A stretch of DNA of 64,000 bases. Source: Brevundimonas sp. PAMC22021 (GTDB lineage Bacteria; Pseudomonadota; Alphaproteobacteria; Caulobacterales; Caulobacteraceae). Both the position numbers and the translations under genes were made by a program. The notes under the pieces are model-generated. The model had not been told where the DNA came from and searched no databases. It saw only the letters and a list, made by a program, of their open reading frames with translations. Shown piece by piece: positions 34,183 to 44,274 of this stretch. The stretch covers positions 2,480,001-2,544,000 of the forward strand of contig NZ_CP080376.1 in assembly GCF_019443405.1 (NCBI RefSeq). The letters run 5' to 3'. Position 1 is the first letter of the stretch; each line of letters starts with the position of its first letter.

Positions 34183-34803
34183 ATGCCCCGCCGCTCCATC
34201 CTGCTGTTCGCGGGCGCCTGCATCGTCATCGCCGTGGCGCTGGCCATCGTCACCCTGGTGGTGGTGTCCGGCCGCGAGCGTGCGGCGGGCGGCGACATGG
34301 CGGCGACCGGACAGCCGCTGGTCGGCGGCGACTTCCAGCTGGTCAATCAGGACGGCCAACCCGTCGATCAGACGATCCTGAACGGCAAGTGGAGCCTGGT
34401 CTTCTTTGGCTTCACCTACTGCCCCGAGTTCTGCCCCACGACCCTGGCCGAGATGGCGGCGGTGCAGCAGCAGCTGGGCGAACAGGCGCGCGACCTGCAG
34501 ATGGTGTTCATCAGCATCGATCCGGAGCGCGACACGCCGCGGGCGCTGAAGGACTATCTGTCCTCCGACGGCTTCCCGCAGGGGACCATCGGCCTCACCG
34601 GCACGCCTGAGCAGGTGGCGCAGGCGGCCCGCGCCTATCGCGCCTTCTACCAGAAGGTCGGCGAGGGCGAGGGCTATACGATGAACCATGCCCTGACGGT
34701 TTACGTGATGGGTCCGGACGGCAAGTTCCGCGCCACCCTGGGCTATGGGCTGGGACCGCAGAAGGCGACGCAGATCGTGCGCGACGCCATGGCGCGCGGC
34801 TGA
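34183..34803 (+). CDS. senC: SCO1/SenC family copper chaperone
   Basis: 206 residues. One N-terminal membrane helix (7-29), then a thioredoxin-like domain with the copper site C-P-E-F-C (Cys80, Cys84) and the distal His in N-H-A-L-T-V-Y near 169. V-F-I-S-I-D-P-E-R-D-T is the conserved core. It delivers copper to cytochrome oxidase. It is divergent from regB, an arrangement known from regB-senC-regA loci. Confidence 0.94.
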   Translation: MPRRSILLFAGACIVIAVALAIVTLVVVSGRERAAGGDMAATGQPLVGGDFQLVNQDGQPVDQTILNGKWSLVFFGFTYCPEFCPTTLAEMAAVQQQLGEQARDLQMVFISIDPERDTPRALKDYLSSDGFPQGTIGLTGTPEQVAQAARAYRAFYQKVGEGEGYTMNHALTVYVMGPDGKFRATLGYGLGPQKATQIVRDAMARG

Positions 34804-34822
34804 GGCGCTGCTGGCGCCGTTG

Positions 34823-35551
34823 GTGACCTATCGGGACGGAGATCGGCTGCGGCTGGGTCTAGAGGGTCCCACGGTGCGGCTGTCGGTCAATCCCCGCGCC
34901 AGACGACTGTCGATCCGCATCGATGCGCGGGCTGGCGAGGCGGTGGTGGTCGCGCCGCGCGAGCGGTTGCTGACGCAGGGCCTGGCCTTTGCCCGCACCA
35001 AGGCGGGCTGGATCGCGGACCGGCTTGATGCGCGACCCGACGAGGCGCCGCTGCTGCCCGGCGGCGTGGTGATGCTGAAGGGCGCGCCCTTTCGCCTGGT
35101 CGCCACGGGCGGCGCGGGCGCGGCCCGGCTCGGTCGGACAGCCGATGGGGCGGCCATCCTGTCGGGCGGAGAGGGCGAGGCCTTCTCCCGACGCGTGGAG
35201 AACCTGCTGAAGCGCCAGGCGCGCGACATCCTGACCGCCCGCACCGACGCGCATCTACGCACTCTCGCCAAGGAAGCGGGTCCGGGTCCGGTTCGCGTCT
35301 CCATCGTCGACACGCGGTCGCGCTGGGGCTCGTGCAGCCCGCACAATCGCTCGATCCGCTACTCCTGGCGGGTGGTGATGGCTCCGGAGCCGGTCATCGA
35401 CTACCTAGCCGCGCACGAGGTCGCCCACCTGGTCCACGCCGACCACAGCCCCGCTTATTGGAGCGTGGTCGAGCGACTGGTCGGCGATCACAGGCCGTAT
35501 CGGCGCTGGCTGCGCGAGCACGGCGCGGCGCTGCACGCCGTTGGGCGCTGA
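34823..35551 (+). CDS. YgjP-like zinc metalloprotein (DUF45/M48-like)
   Basis: About 242 residues if the GTG at 34823, 19 nt after senC, is the start; no clear ribosome binding site decides it. The zinc motif H-E-V-A-H is at 198-202 with a further His208 and W213 (H-S-P-A-Y-W). R-S-R-W-G-S-C-S is the conserved block before it. The family includes YgjP/SprT-like proteins with protease or nucleotide pyrophosphatase activity. Probably cotranscribed with senC. Confidence 0.85.
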   Translation: MTYRDGDRLRLGLEGPTVRLSVNPRARRLSIRIDARAGEAVVVAPRERLLTQGLAFARTKAGWIADRLDARPDEAPLLPGGVVMLKGAPFRLVATGGAGAARLGRTADGAAILSGGEGEAFSRRVENLLKRQARDILTARTDAHLRTLAKEAGPGPVRVSIVDTRSRWGSCSPHNRSIRYSWRVVMAPEPVIDYLAAHEVAHLVHADHSPAYWSVVERLVGDHRPYRRWLREHGAALHAVGR

Positions 35552-35560
35552 ACGGTTTCC

Positions 35561-37687
35561 TTAGAAGAACATCGTGCCGGGGCGGCGCTCAGGCTCCGGT
35601 CGGGACGGAGGCGGGATCTCGACGCCGCCGCGCGAGGGACCCGGCTGCGGCGAGGTCGGACGCACCACCGGCGGCCCGTAGCCGGGCTGCGGCTGAGGCG
35701 CCGGCTCGGCAGGGTCGCCGTAGAGATCGCCCTCGTTCGGATCGACAGGCTCCGACGGTTGGCCGCCGACCTCGTCGCCCATGCCTCCGCCAAGCCCGCT
35801 GAGCAGGTCGCCGACCGGATCGGGGGCCTGCCAGCCATCCGGCATCGGCGGGCCGCCGGGGATCGGCTGGACGGCCAGGCGCGGCAGGGCCGCCTCCATG
35901 AAGCCGCGCCAGATGGCGGCGGGCGCCGCGCCTCCGGTGACGCCGCGCATGGCGGTGTTGTCGTCCTTGCCCGTCCAGACGGCGGCGACGAAGCCGCCGG
36001 TGTAGCCGACGAACCAGGCGTCCTTGTAGTCGGAGGTGGTGCCGGTCTTGCCCGCGATGTCGCGCCCGCCGATCGCCGCCGAGCGGCCGGTGCCGCCGGT
36101 GACCACGCCCTTCAGCATCTGGTTCAGATAGGTCAGCGGCGGGTTGTTGATCGACTGACCGCCGCCGGCTTCGGACCGCTGGTAGATCACCCGTCCCTGC
36201 GGGGTGCGGATGCGGCTGACGCCGTAGGGCTCGACCCGCCGGCCGCCATTGGCGAAAGCGTCATAGGCGGCGGCCATGTCGATGGGCGACACCTCGACCG
36301 CGCCCAGCGCCATGGCGGGCTCCAGCCCGATGCGACTCTGGATGCCCAGGCGGCGCGCCACCCGCGCCACGCTGTCGCGGCCGATCTGGTCGGCGACGGA
36401 GGCGGCCACCGTATTGGTCGATTGCGCCACCGCCTGGGCCAGCGTCATCTGGCCGACATAGCCGCCGGAATAGTTGCGGGGCGACCAGTTGCCGATGGTC
36501 ACCGGCTGGTCCACCACCTGCGTCGAGGGGGTATAGCCGGCCTCCAACGCCGCCAGGTAAACGAACGGCTTGAAAGCCGAGCCGGCCTGCCGGCGCGCAT
36601 CCACCGCCCGGTTGAACTGGCTGTCGGCATAGGAAGCGCCGCCGATCATGGCGCGGACCCGCCCGTCGCCATCCAGCGCCACCAGCGCCGCCTGCTCCAC
36701 GCCCTTGCCCTTGTCACGGTCCAGGATTCGGCGCACCGAGCGTTCGGCCGCCGTCTGCAGCGTCAGGTCCAGCGTCGTCTCGACCACCATGTCCTCGGTC
36801 GGTTCGCCGACCAGGCCGCGGATCGACTTGTCCAGCCAGTCGATGAAATACTGGGCGTGCTGGGTCGCCAGGGTGCGCGAGACGATCACCGGCTGGGTCA
36901 CCGCCTGCTCGCGCTGGGCCGGGGTGATGACGCCGGCCTCTTCCATTTCGTTCAGGACCACGGTGGCGCGGGTCGCCGCACGCTCGCTCTCCGACACCGG
37001 CGAATAGCGCGAAGGCGCCTTGAGCAGGCCGGCCAGCAGCGCCGCCTCTCCGACCGTCAGCTGACGCGCGCTCTTGTCGAAATAGCGCTGCGACGCCGCC
37101 TCGATGCCATAGGCGCCCGCGCCGAAATAGACCCGGTTCAAATAAAGGGCGAGAATCTCCTTCTTGGTGAACTTCAGCTCCAGCCATACGGCGAGCATCA
37201 GCTCCTGCACCTTGCGGCGCATGTTCTGGTCAGGCGTCAGGAACAGGTTCTTGGCCAGCTGCTGCGTCAGGGTCGAGCCGCCCTGCACCACCCGCCCGGC
37301 GCGCATGTTGGTGACGATGGCGCGCGCCATGCCGACGGGATCGAAGCCCGGGTGGTGATAGAAGCGCCGATCCTCGATGGCGATGAAGGCGGCCGGCACA
37401 TAGTCCGGCAGGGCGTCGAGGTCGGCCGGCGGCGCCTGCTGGGTGCCTCGCGTGGCGATCAGGGCGCCGTTGCGGTCCAGATAGGTGATCGAGGGCTGGC
37501 GATCGACCTCATAGAGGCTGGAGGTGTCCGGCAGGCCGCGCGCGAAGACGGCGAAGAAGACGACCAGGAAGATGAGCCCCCAGACCGCCAGAACCGTGCC
37601 CCAATAGAGCAGTCGCTGAAACGGCGTACGCCGGGGCCGACGACCTCCGTCATCCGCCTGTCCGCCCCCGTAGACTGGACCCGCCAT
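35561..37687 (-). CDS. Penicillin-binding protein 1A family transglycosylase/transpeptidase
   Basis: 708 residues. One membrane anchor at about 26-48. The GT51 domain has E-D-R-R-F-Y-H-H with catalytic Glu105 and G-G-S-T-L-T-Q-Q-L-A-K-N. The transpeptidase has the S-x-x-K Ser370 (G-S-A-F-K-P), S-T-N at 423-425 and K-T-G-T near 546. The last 110 residues are a Pro/Gly-rich tail. It polymerises and cross-links peptidoglycan in the periplasm. Confidence 0.95.
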   Translation of the reverse strand: MAGPVYGGGQADDGGRRPRRTPFQRLLYWGTVLAVWGLIFLVVFFAVFARGLPDTSSLYEVDRQPSITYLDRNGALIATRGTQQAPPADLDALPDYVPAAFIAIEDRRFYHHPGFDPVGMARAIVTNMRAGRVVQGGSTLTQQLAKNLFLTPDQNMRRKVQELMLAVWLELKFTKKEILALYLNRVYFGAGAYGIEAASQRYFDKSARQLTVGEAALLAGLLKAPSRYSPVSESERAATRATVVLNEMEEAGVITPAQREQAVTQPVIVSRTLATQHAQYFIDWLDKSIRGLVGEPTEDMVVETTLDLTLQTAAERSVRRILDRDKGKGVEQAALVALDGDGRVRAMIGGASYADSQFNRAVDARRQAGSAFKPFVYLAALEAGYTPSTQVVDQPVTIGNWSPRNYSGGYVGQMTLAQAVAQSTNTVAASVADQIGRDSVARVARRLGIQSRIGLEPAMALGAVEVSPIDMAAAYDAFANGGRRVEPYGVSRIRTPQGRVIYQRSEAGGGQSINNPPLTYLNQMLKGVVTGGTGRSAAIGGRDIAGKTGTTSDYKDAWFVGYTGGFVAAVWTGKDDNTAMRGVTGGAAPAAIWRGFMEAALPRLAVQPIPGGPPMPDGWQAPDPVGDLLSGLGGGMGDEVGGQPSEPVDPNEGDLYGDPAEPAPQPQPGYGPPVVRPTSPQPGPSRGGVEIPPPSRPEPERRPGTMFF

Positions 37688-37851
37688 CCAAACCTCTCAT
37701 GCTCGCGCGATGCGGCCATAGGGCCAGCGGGAGATGTATCCCGGATGAACCGACGCCGATACGGCCGCGCTCGACAAGCGCGGCCGTTCACGGGAGCGTG
37801 AGCATCCATTTCGCCGAAAGAAAGGCGTCGAGATGACGAGCCGGCCGTCGC

Positions 37852-38499
37852 TCAGGCGTTGGTTCGCACGCCGCTCAGCAGCAGCTCGACCTGGCGCTGA
37901 GCCTGTTCGGCCAGCACGCCGGCGTCCCACTCGTCATAGGCGGCGCGACGATAGTTCGACAGATAAACGTCCCACGTCAGCGTACCGAGCAGTTGCAGGT
38001 CGGCGTCCTGGCGCAGTTCGCCGCGACGCAGGCCGTCCTGCAGCACGCGGGTGAAGACGGCGACCAGCGGCTCCACCGCCTTGCGCGCCCGAACCTCGGC
38101 CTCCTGCGGCTGAAACCAGGAGCGAGCGACGATGGCCTGCATCAGCGGCAGGTGGTCGAGCGAGGCGTGATAAACGGCGGCCATCACCGCGGCCAGGCGC
38201 TGATCCACCGCCTCGTCGCCGCCGCTGGCGTCGCTCGCCACCTGCGCCAGCCGGTCCATCTCGTCCACCAGCACGGCCTCGAACAGTTCGGCCTTGTCCT
38301 GGAAGTTGGCGAACACCGCGCCGGTGGACATGCCCGCGCCCTTGGCGATGTCGCGGATGGTGGCGGGTTCGTAGCCGCGCTCGGCGAACAGGCCGCGAGC
38401 GGCGTCCAGCACCTTCTGACGCGTGCGCTGCTTGGCGACCTGACGACGATTGAGCCGTTGGCCGGCTTCCGATCCAACGGCGGTGAGGGTCTCGGTCAT
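37852..38499 (-). CDS. TetR family transcriptional regulator
   Basis: 215 residues from the ATG at 38499. The helix-turn-helix (about 20-65) reads R-Q-K-V-L-D-A-A-R-G-L-F-A-E-R-G-Y, T-I-R-D-I-A-K-G-A-G-M-S-T-G-A-V-F-A-N-F. The ligand domain follows. An inverted repeat 20 bp upstream of the start is a likely autoregulatory operator. It is divergent from a serine hydrolase gene, which is a possible target. Confidence 0.92.
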   Translation of the reverse strand: MTETLTAVGSEAGQRLNRRQVAKQRTRQKVLDAARGLFAERGYEPATIRDIAKGAGMSTGAVFANFQDKAELFEAVLVDEMDRLAQVASDASGGDEAVDQRLAAVMAAVYHASLDHLPLMQAIVARSWFQPQEAEVRARKAVEPLVAVFTRVLQDGLRRGELRQDADLQLLGTLTWDVYLSNYRRAAYDEWDAGVLAEQAQRQVELLLSGVRTNA

Positions 38500-38519
38500 G
38501 AGGATACTCTTACGCTTGC

Positions 38520-38541
38520 GCTTCCCGAAGACGCGGGAAGC
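38520..38541. promoter_or_regulatory. Inverted repeat, candidate TetR operator
   Basis: GCTTCCCG-N6-CGGGAAGC, perfect 8-bp arms, centred about 31 bp upstream of the tetR start. Size and symmetry fit a TetR dimer site. No binding evidence beyond position. Confidence 0.5.
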
Positions 38542-38756
38542 CGGGTACGTGGCGCGGGGCGATGACAACAGGCCGGACCCTCGACGGACGCTTCATCACG
38601 CGTCCAGCGATCACCGGTCAGCGGCGCCTTCGACCATCGAACCGTGACGAAAATGGGTCGCCGGGACCCTCAAAATTGCGGATGCGGGCCACGCGACCAA
38701 GCAGAGCGAGCACACGCCCGGGCTGGCGCGCTTCTCGCCGGGCGGTATGAAGAGGC

Positions 38757-39893
38757 ATGACCGACGCCGTTTCGATCCAGGGCTTCTGCCCCAGCCGCTT
38801 CTCCGGGCTGCATGACGCCTTTGGGGCCAACTTCGCCGAAGCGCCCGAGGGCCTGAACGAGCTGGCGGCTCGATTCAGCGTCTGCCTCGATGGAGAAGTG
38901 ATCGTAGATCTGTGGGGTGGATACGCCGATACGGGCCGCACCCAGGCGTTTACGGCCGATACCCTGGTTCCGGTGTTCTCGACCGGCAAGGCGGTGATGG
39001 CGCTGCTGTTGGCGCGAGCGGTGGACGCGGGCGCGTTGCGCTATGACCAGCCGGTGGCGGACCTCTGGCCGGAGTTCGCCCAGGCCGGAAAGGGCGGCGT
39101 CACCGTCGCCCAACTGATGAGCCACCAGGCCGGGCTGCCCGGCTTCTCCCAGGCGGTCGAGCCGTCGCTGTGGTTCGAGCCGGAGGCGGTCACCGCCCGT
39201 CTGGCGGCCCAGGCGCCGATGTGGCCGCCAGGCACGGCCTCTGGCTACCATCCTGTAACGGTGGGTTATCTCGCCAATCACCTGTTCCAGCTGGCGACCG
39301 GCCGCACCATGGGCCAGGCGCTGCGCGAGGACTTCCCCGAACTCTACCTGTGGATCGGCTTGCCGGAGAGCGAGCACGGCCGCGTCGCCCAGATGCGAAA
39401 GCCCGCGGCGGCCCCGAGCCTGGGGCCCGTCGATCCGATCAAGCAGGCGGCCTTTCTGGATCGCGGCTCGGCGCCAGGCGGTCGCGGCTCGGCGGAATGG
39501 CGCAAGATGGAGATTCCGTCCGCCAACCTGCATGGGACCGCCGCCGGGCTGGCGCGGATGCTGGGCGTGGTGGCGACCGGCGGACAGCTGGATGGAAGGA
39601 CGGTTCTCTCGTCCGAGGCTATCGAGCAGCTGACGCGCGAGCGCATCCACGGGCCGGACAAGGTGCTGCCCTATGACATCAGCTGGGCGGCCGGCCTGAT
39701 GCGCAACACCGGCCTCCATGTCTTCGGGCCGGGCGAACGGGCGCTCGGCCACTACGGCTGGGGCGGGTCGATGGCCATGGCCGATCCGGAGCGCGGTTTG
39801 TCAGCCGCCTATGTCATGACGCGCCAGTCGCCGCACCTGATCGGCGATCCCCGGCCCAGGCGGCTACTGGAAGCGCTCTACGCCGCCCTCTAG
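38757..39893 (+). CDS. Serine hydrolase of the beta-lactamase/EstB family
   Basis: 378 residues. F-S-T-G-K-A-V-M-A-L-L (about 74-84) holds the S-x-x-K nucleophile. M-S-H-Q-A-G-L-P-G-F, P-G-T-A-S-G-Y-H-P and H-Y-G-W-G-G-S are the other conserved blocks of class C beta-lactamase-like esterases. No signal peptide is visible, so it is probably a cytoplasmic carboxylesterase and not a true beta-lactamase. Its stop overlaps the convergent rarD stop by 4 bp. Confidence 0.9.
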   Translation: MTDAVSIQGFCPSRFSGLHDAFGANFAEAPEGLNELAARFSVCLDGEVIVDLWGGYADTGRTQAFTADTLVPVFSTGKAVMALLLARAVDAGALRYDQPVADLWPEFAQAGKGGVTVAQLMSHQAGLPGFSQAVEPSLWFEPEAVTARLAAQAPMWPPGTASGYHPVTVGYLANHLFQLATGRTMGQALREDFPELYLWIGLPESEHGRVAQMRKPAAAPSLGPVDPIKQAAFLDRGSAPGGRGSAEWRKMEIPSANLHGTAAGLARMLGVVATGGQLDGRTVLSSEAIEQLTRERIHGPDKVLPYDISWAAGLMRNTGLHVFGPGERALGHYGWGGSMAMADPERGLSAAYVMTRQSPHLIGDPRPRRLLEALYAAL

Positions 39894-40807
39894 ATCGGTT
39901 CGGCGATCAACCTGGCGGCGCGACTACGCCGCCAGGCGGCCAGGGCGAAGACGCCCGCGCCCGCCCAGATGAAGACAAACGACAGCATGCGCAGCGGCGT
40001 CAGCGGCTCTCCGGTCCAGACGCCGCAGGCGAACTGAAGCGTCGGGGCCAGGAACTGGATGAAACCGATGGTGGACAGCGGCAGGCGGCGCGCCGACCAG
40101 GCGAACAGAGCCAGCGGCACTACCGTCGCCGGACCACTGGACAGGGCCCACAGCCACTGCTCCACCGATTGAAAGCCCGCCGCCTGCCCGTGCGCGCCGA
40201 GCCACCCCAGCAGCACAAGCCCGAACGGCAGCATCAGCAGGCACTCAATGAACAGGCCGGTCTGGGCGTCGGCCGCGACCCGTTTTCGGATCACGCCGTA
40301 TCCGGCGAAGCTGAAGGCCAGGATCAGCGACAGCCAAGGCGGCCGCCCGAGCGCCGCCGTCTGGATCAGCACGCCGATCGCGGCGAGCGCGATGGCGATC
40401 TTGCCCCAGCGGTCGATCCGCTCGCGAAACAGCACGGCGCCCGCCGCCATGTTGAGCAATGGATTGATGTAGTAGCCGAGGCTGGCCTCGAGCGTCGCAT
40501 GGTGGGTCGTGGCCCAGACATAGACGCTCCAGTTCGCGGCGATCAGCAGGGTCGATAGCGCAAGCCAGCCAACGGTCTTGGGCGTCGCCAGAGCGCGTCG
40601 CGCCTGCATCGCCTGACCGGCCAACAGCACCAGCGCGCCGGCGAACAGCACCGACCACACCGCCCGGTGCGCCAGGATCTCTGGGGCTCCAAAGCCGTTC
40701 GCCGCCATGGCCATGAACAGCAGGGGCATGAAGCCCCACAGCCCATAGCAGGCGACGGCGGTCGTGACCGCGCGGCCGTCCGGAGCAGCCGCGCTGACCT
40801 CTGTCAT
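39890..40807 (-). CDS. rarD: RarD/EamA family transporter
   Basis: 305 residues with ten hydrophobic helices. C-Y-G-L-W-G-F-M-P-L, E-I-L-A-H-R-A-V-W-S and N-W-S-V-Y-V-W-A are diagnostic for RarD, followed by S-L-G-Y-Y-I-N-P-L. The role is unknown, possibly efflux. It starts 4 nt after the asd stop, so the two are cotranscribed. Confidence 0.92.
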   Translation of the reverse strand: MTEVSAAAPDGRAVTTAVACYGLWGFMPLLFMAMAANGFGAPEILAHRAVWSVLFAGALVLLAGQAMQARRALATPKTVGWLALSTLLIAANWSVYVWATTHHATLEASLGYYINPLLNMAAGAVLFRERIDRWGKIAIALAAIGVLIQTAALGRPPWLSLILAFSFAGYGVIRKRVAADAQTGLFIECLLMLPFGLVLLGWLGAHGQAAGFQSVEQWLWALSSGPATVVPLALFAWSARRLPLSTIGFIQFLAPTLQFACGVWTGEPLTPLRMLSFVFIWAGAGVFALAAWRRSRAARLIAEPI

Positions 40808-40811
40808 TGGA

Positions 40812-41858
40812 TCACACCGTGATCGAACGATAGCCCGACGACGACTTGATCACGCCCGTCTCGTCCAGCAACTGGGCGATCTGCACCGCGTTCAGCGCGG
40901 CGCCCTTGCGCAGATTGTCGGACACCACCCAGAAGCTGAGGCCGTTCTCGACCGTCGGGTCCTTGCGGATGCGCGACACATAGACCGCGAACTCGCCGGC
41001 GGCGTCGACAGGCGTGATGTAGCCGTCGTGCTCCTGCTTATCGACCACCAGGACGCCGGGCGCCTCGCGCAGGATCTCGCGCGCCTCGTCCGGCTGGATC
41101 GGGCGGTCGAACTCGACCGTCACCGCCTCGGAGTGGCCGACGAAGACCGGAACGCGCACGCAGGTGACGGTCAGCTTGATGGAGGGGTCCAGAATCTTGT
41201 GGGTCTCCTTCCACATCTTGGCCTCCTCGTCGGTGTAGCCGTCGTCCTGGAAGGCGCCGATGAAGGGGATGACGTTGAAGGCGATCTGCTTGGGGAACTT
41301 CTTGGGCGTCGCGTCGCCCAGGCCATAGATGGCCTTGGTCTGGTTCCACAGCTCATCCATGCCTTCCTTGCCGGCGCCGGACACCGACTGATAGGTCGAG
41401 ACCACCACCCGCTTGATCCTGGCCGCATCGTGCAGCGGCTTCAGCGCCACCACCAACTGAGCGGTGGAGCAGTTCGGATTGGCGATGATGTTCTTCTTCT
41501 TCGCGTCCTTAACCGCGTCGGGGTTCACCTCCGGCACGATCAGCGGCACGTCCGGGTCGGAACGGAAGGCCGAGGAGTTGTCGATCACGATCGGGCCGGC
41601 CTTGCCGATCTTCTCGGACCAGGCGCGCGACACCTCGCCGCCGGCCGACATCAGCACGATGTCGACCTTGGAGAAGTCGAACTGCTCGATGTCCTGGCAC
41701 TTGACCGTGCGGTCGCCGAACGAGACCTCCACGCCCTTGGACTTGCGCGACGCGATGGCGTGCAGCTCGTCCACGGGGAAGCTGAGCTCCTCCAGGATGT
41801 TCAGCATCTCGCGGCCCACATTGCCCGTGGCGCCGACGATGGCGACTTTGTAGCCCAT
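40812..41858 (-). CDS. asd: Aspartate-semialdehyde dehydrogenase
   Basis: 348 residues from the ATG at 41858 (AAGGA 9 nt upstream); upstream in-frame residues are not typical. G-A-T-G-N-V-G at 9-15 binds NADP. The active-site Cys130 is in N-P-N-C-S-T. It makes aspartate semialdehyde for lysine, threonine, methionine and diaminopimelate. It is divergent from zapE. Confidence 0.96.
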   Translation of the reverse strand: MGYKVAIVGATGNVGREMLNILEELSFPVDELHAIASRKSKGVEVSFGDRTVKCQDIEQFDFSKVDIVLMSAGGEVSRAWSEKIGKAGPIVIDNSSAFRSDPDVPLIVPEVNPDAVKDAKKKNIIANPNCSTAQLVVALKPLHDAARIKRVVVSTYQSVSGAGKEGMDELWNQTKAIYGLGDATPKKFPKQIAFNVIPFIGAFQDDGYTDEEAKMWKETHKILDPSIKLTVTCVRVPVFVGHSEAVTVEFDRPIQPDEAREILREAPGVLVVDKQEHDGYITPVDAAGEFAVYVSRIRKDPTVENGLSFWVVSDNLRKGAALNAVQIAQLLDETGVIKSSSGYRSITV

Positions 41859-42000
41859 GTTTGTTGGTCCTTCGGACGCGCTACCGCTCGCCGCGCGGCG
41901 GCTTGCTGCTTGAGCGCGAGGGGAGTTGTGGGTCTGCATTTAGGCCGTCGCGGGCGCGAAGCAATCGCTTTTCGATGCGGGGCTCCTTAAGTGCGCCCCC

Positions 42001-43101
42001 ATGACCTCCCACATCCGCCGCGCCTACGACATCCGCATCGAGGAAGGGGTGATCGCGCCCGATCCGGCGCAAGGACAGGCGCTGACGGTGCTGGAGCGAC
42101 TGGAGGAGGACCTGGGCAGGAAAGGGCTGTTCGGCTCGGTCCCCGAGGTGCGCGGCGTTTATCTGTGGGGGCCGCCGGGGCGCGGCAAGTCCATGATGAT
42201 GGACCTGTTCTATGCAGCCAGTCCGGAGCCGCGAAAGCGCCGCGCCCACTTTCACGCCTTCATGGCGCGCGTCCATGACCTGGTCCGACAGTGGCGCGAG
42301 GGCGATGCAAAGACCAGAAAGCGCGTGTTCGACACGCACAAGGGCGACGACCCGATCCCGCCGGTCGCCGGCCTGATCGCATCCGAAGCGCGGCTGCTGT
42401 GCTTTGACGAGCTTCAGGTCACCGACATCGCCGACGCCATGATCCTGGGCCGGCTGTTCGAGGCGCTGTTCGAGCGAAAGGTGGTGGTGGCCATCACCTC
42501 GAACCGGGCGCCGGAAGAGCTCTACAAGAACGGCATCAATCGCCAGCTGTTCACGCCCTTTATCGACATCCTGAAGGCGCGCTGCGAGGTGGTGGAGACG
42601 GCCGGCGCGCGAGACTGGCGCCGCGACCGCATGTCGGGATCGCCCGTCTGGTTCCAGCCGCTGGACGCCCCGGCGCGGCGCGGCTTCGAGGCGCTTTGGT
42701 CAGACCTCAAGGGCGGAGAGCCGGAGGCGCCGGCGCACCTGACGGTGCTGGGCCGCGAGGTGGTGGTGGAGCGCACGGCCGGCTCGCTGGCGCGCGCGAC
42801 GTTCGAGGAGCTGTGCGGCCGTCCGCTGGGGCCGCAGGACTATCTGGCTATAGCCGCGCGGTTCCACACCCTGTTCCTGGCCGAGGTTCCGACGCTGAGC
42901 CCCGCCAACCACCACGAGGCCCGTCGGCTGGTGACGCTGATCGACGCCCTTTACGAGGCGAAGACGCGGCTGGTCGTTCTGGCGGATGCAGCGCCCGAAT
43001 CCCTCTACCGTGAGGGCGTCGGCGCGTTCGAGTTCGAGCGCACCGTGTCGCGCCTCAACGAGATGCAGAGCGAGAGCTGGCTCGCGCACGAGCGCGGTTA
43101 G
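42001..43101 (+). CDS. zapE: Cell division protein ZapE (AFG1-like ATPase)
   Basis: 366 residues. Walker A G-P-P-G-R-G-K-S at 57-64, Walker B L-L-C-F-D-E-L-Q-V-T-D-I-A-D-A-M-I-L, and I-T-S-N-R-A-P-E-E-L-Y. R-R-A-H-F-H-A-F-M after the P-loop is typical. ZapE associates with the Z-ring under stress; the mitochondrial relative AFG1 acts in protein quality control. Confidence 0.95.
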   Translation: MTSHIRRAYDIRIEEGVIAPDPAQGQALTVLERLEEDLGRKGLFGSVPEVRGVYLWGPPGRGKSMMMDLFYAASPEPRKRRAHFHAFMARVHDLVRQWREGDAKTRKRVFDTHKGDDPIPPVAGLIASEARLLCFDELQVTDIADAMILGRLFEALFERKVVVAITSNRAPEELYKNGINRQLFTPFIDILKARCEVVETAGARDWRRDRMSGSPVWFQPLDAPARRGFEALWSDLKGGEPEAPAHLTVLGREVVVERTAGSLARATFEELCGRPLGPQDYLAIAARFHTLFLAEVPTLSPANHHEARRLVTLIDALYEAKTRLVVLADAAPESLYREGVGAFEFERTVSRLNEMQSESWLAHERG

Positions 43102-43129
43102 AAGACCTCGGCGCCCGACCTCGGAATGC

Positions 43130-43159
43130 AAAAAGGGCCGCGGACGGGTCCGCGGCCCT
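43130..43159 (-). terminator. Terminator of mdh
   Basis: AGGGCCGCGGAC pairs with GTCCGCGGCCCT over 12 bp with a 2-nt tip. On the minus strand it is followed by TTTTT, which makes it an intrinsic terminator for mdh. Confidence 0.85.
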
Positions 43160-43182
43160 CATCGCATTCAGTGGAAGGCGGC

Positions 43183-44187
<1,005 letters not shown>

Positions 44188-44274
44188 CTAGACCTCGCAC
44201 GGCGCGGCTGCAAGAACCGGGCTTTACGGTCAAGCCATAGCTTGCGAAGAGTCGGGATCGTTGGAGGATAGTCC

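Noticed and set aside
35759..37801. A 680-codon plus-strand open frame
   Set aside because: It lies antisense to the PBP1A gene and has low-complexity Arg/Ala/His sequence, typical of GC-rich shadow frames.
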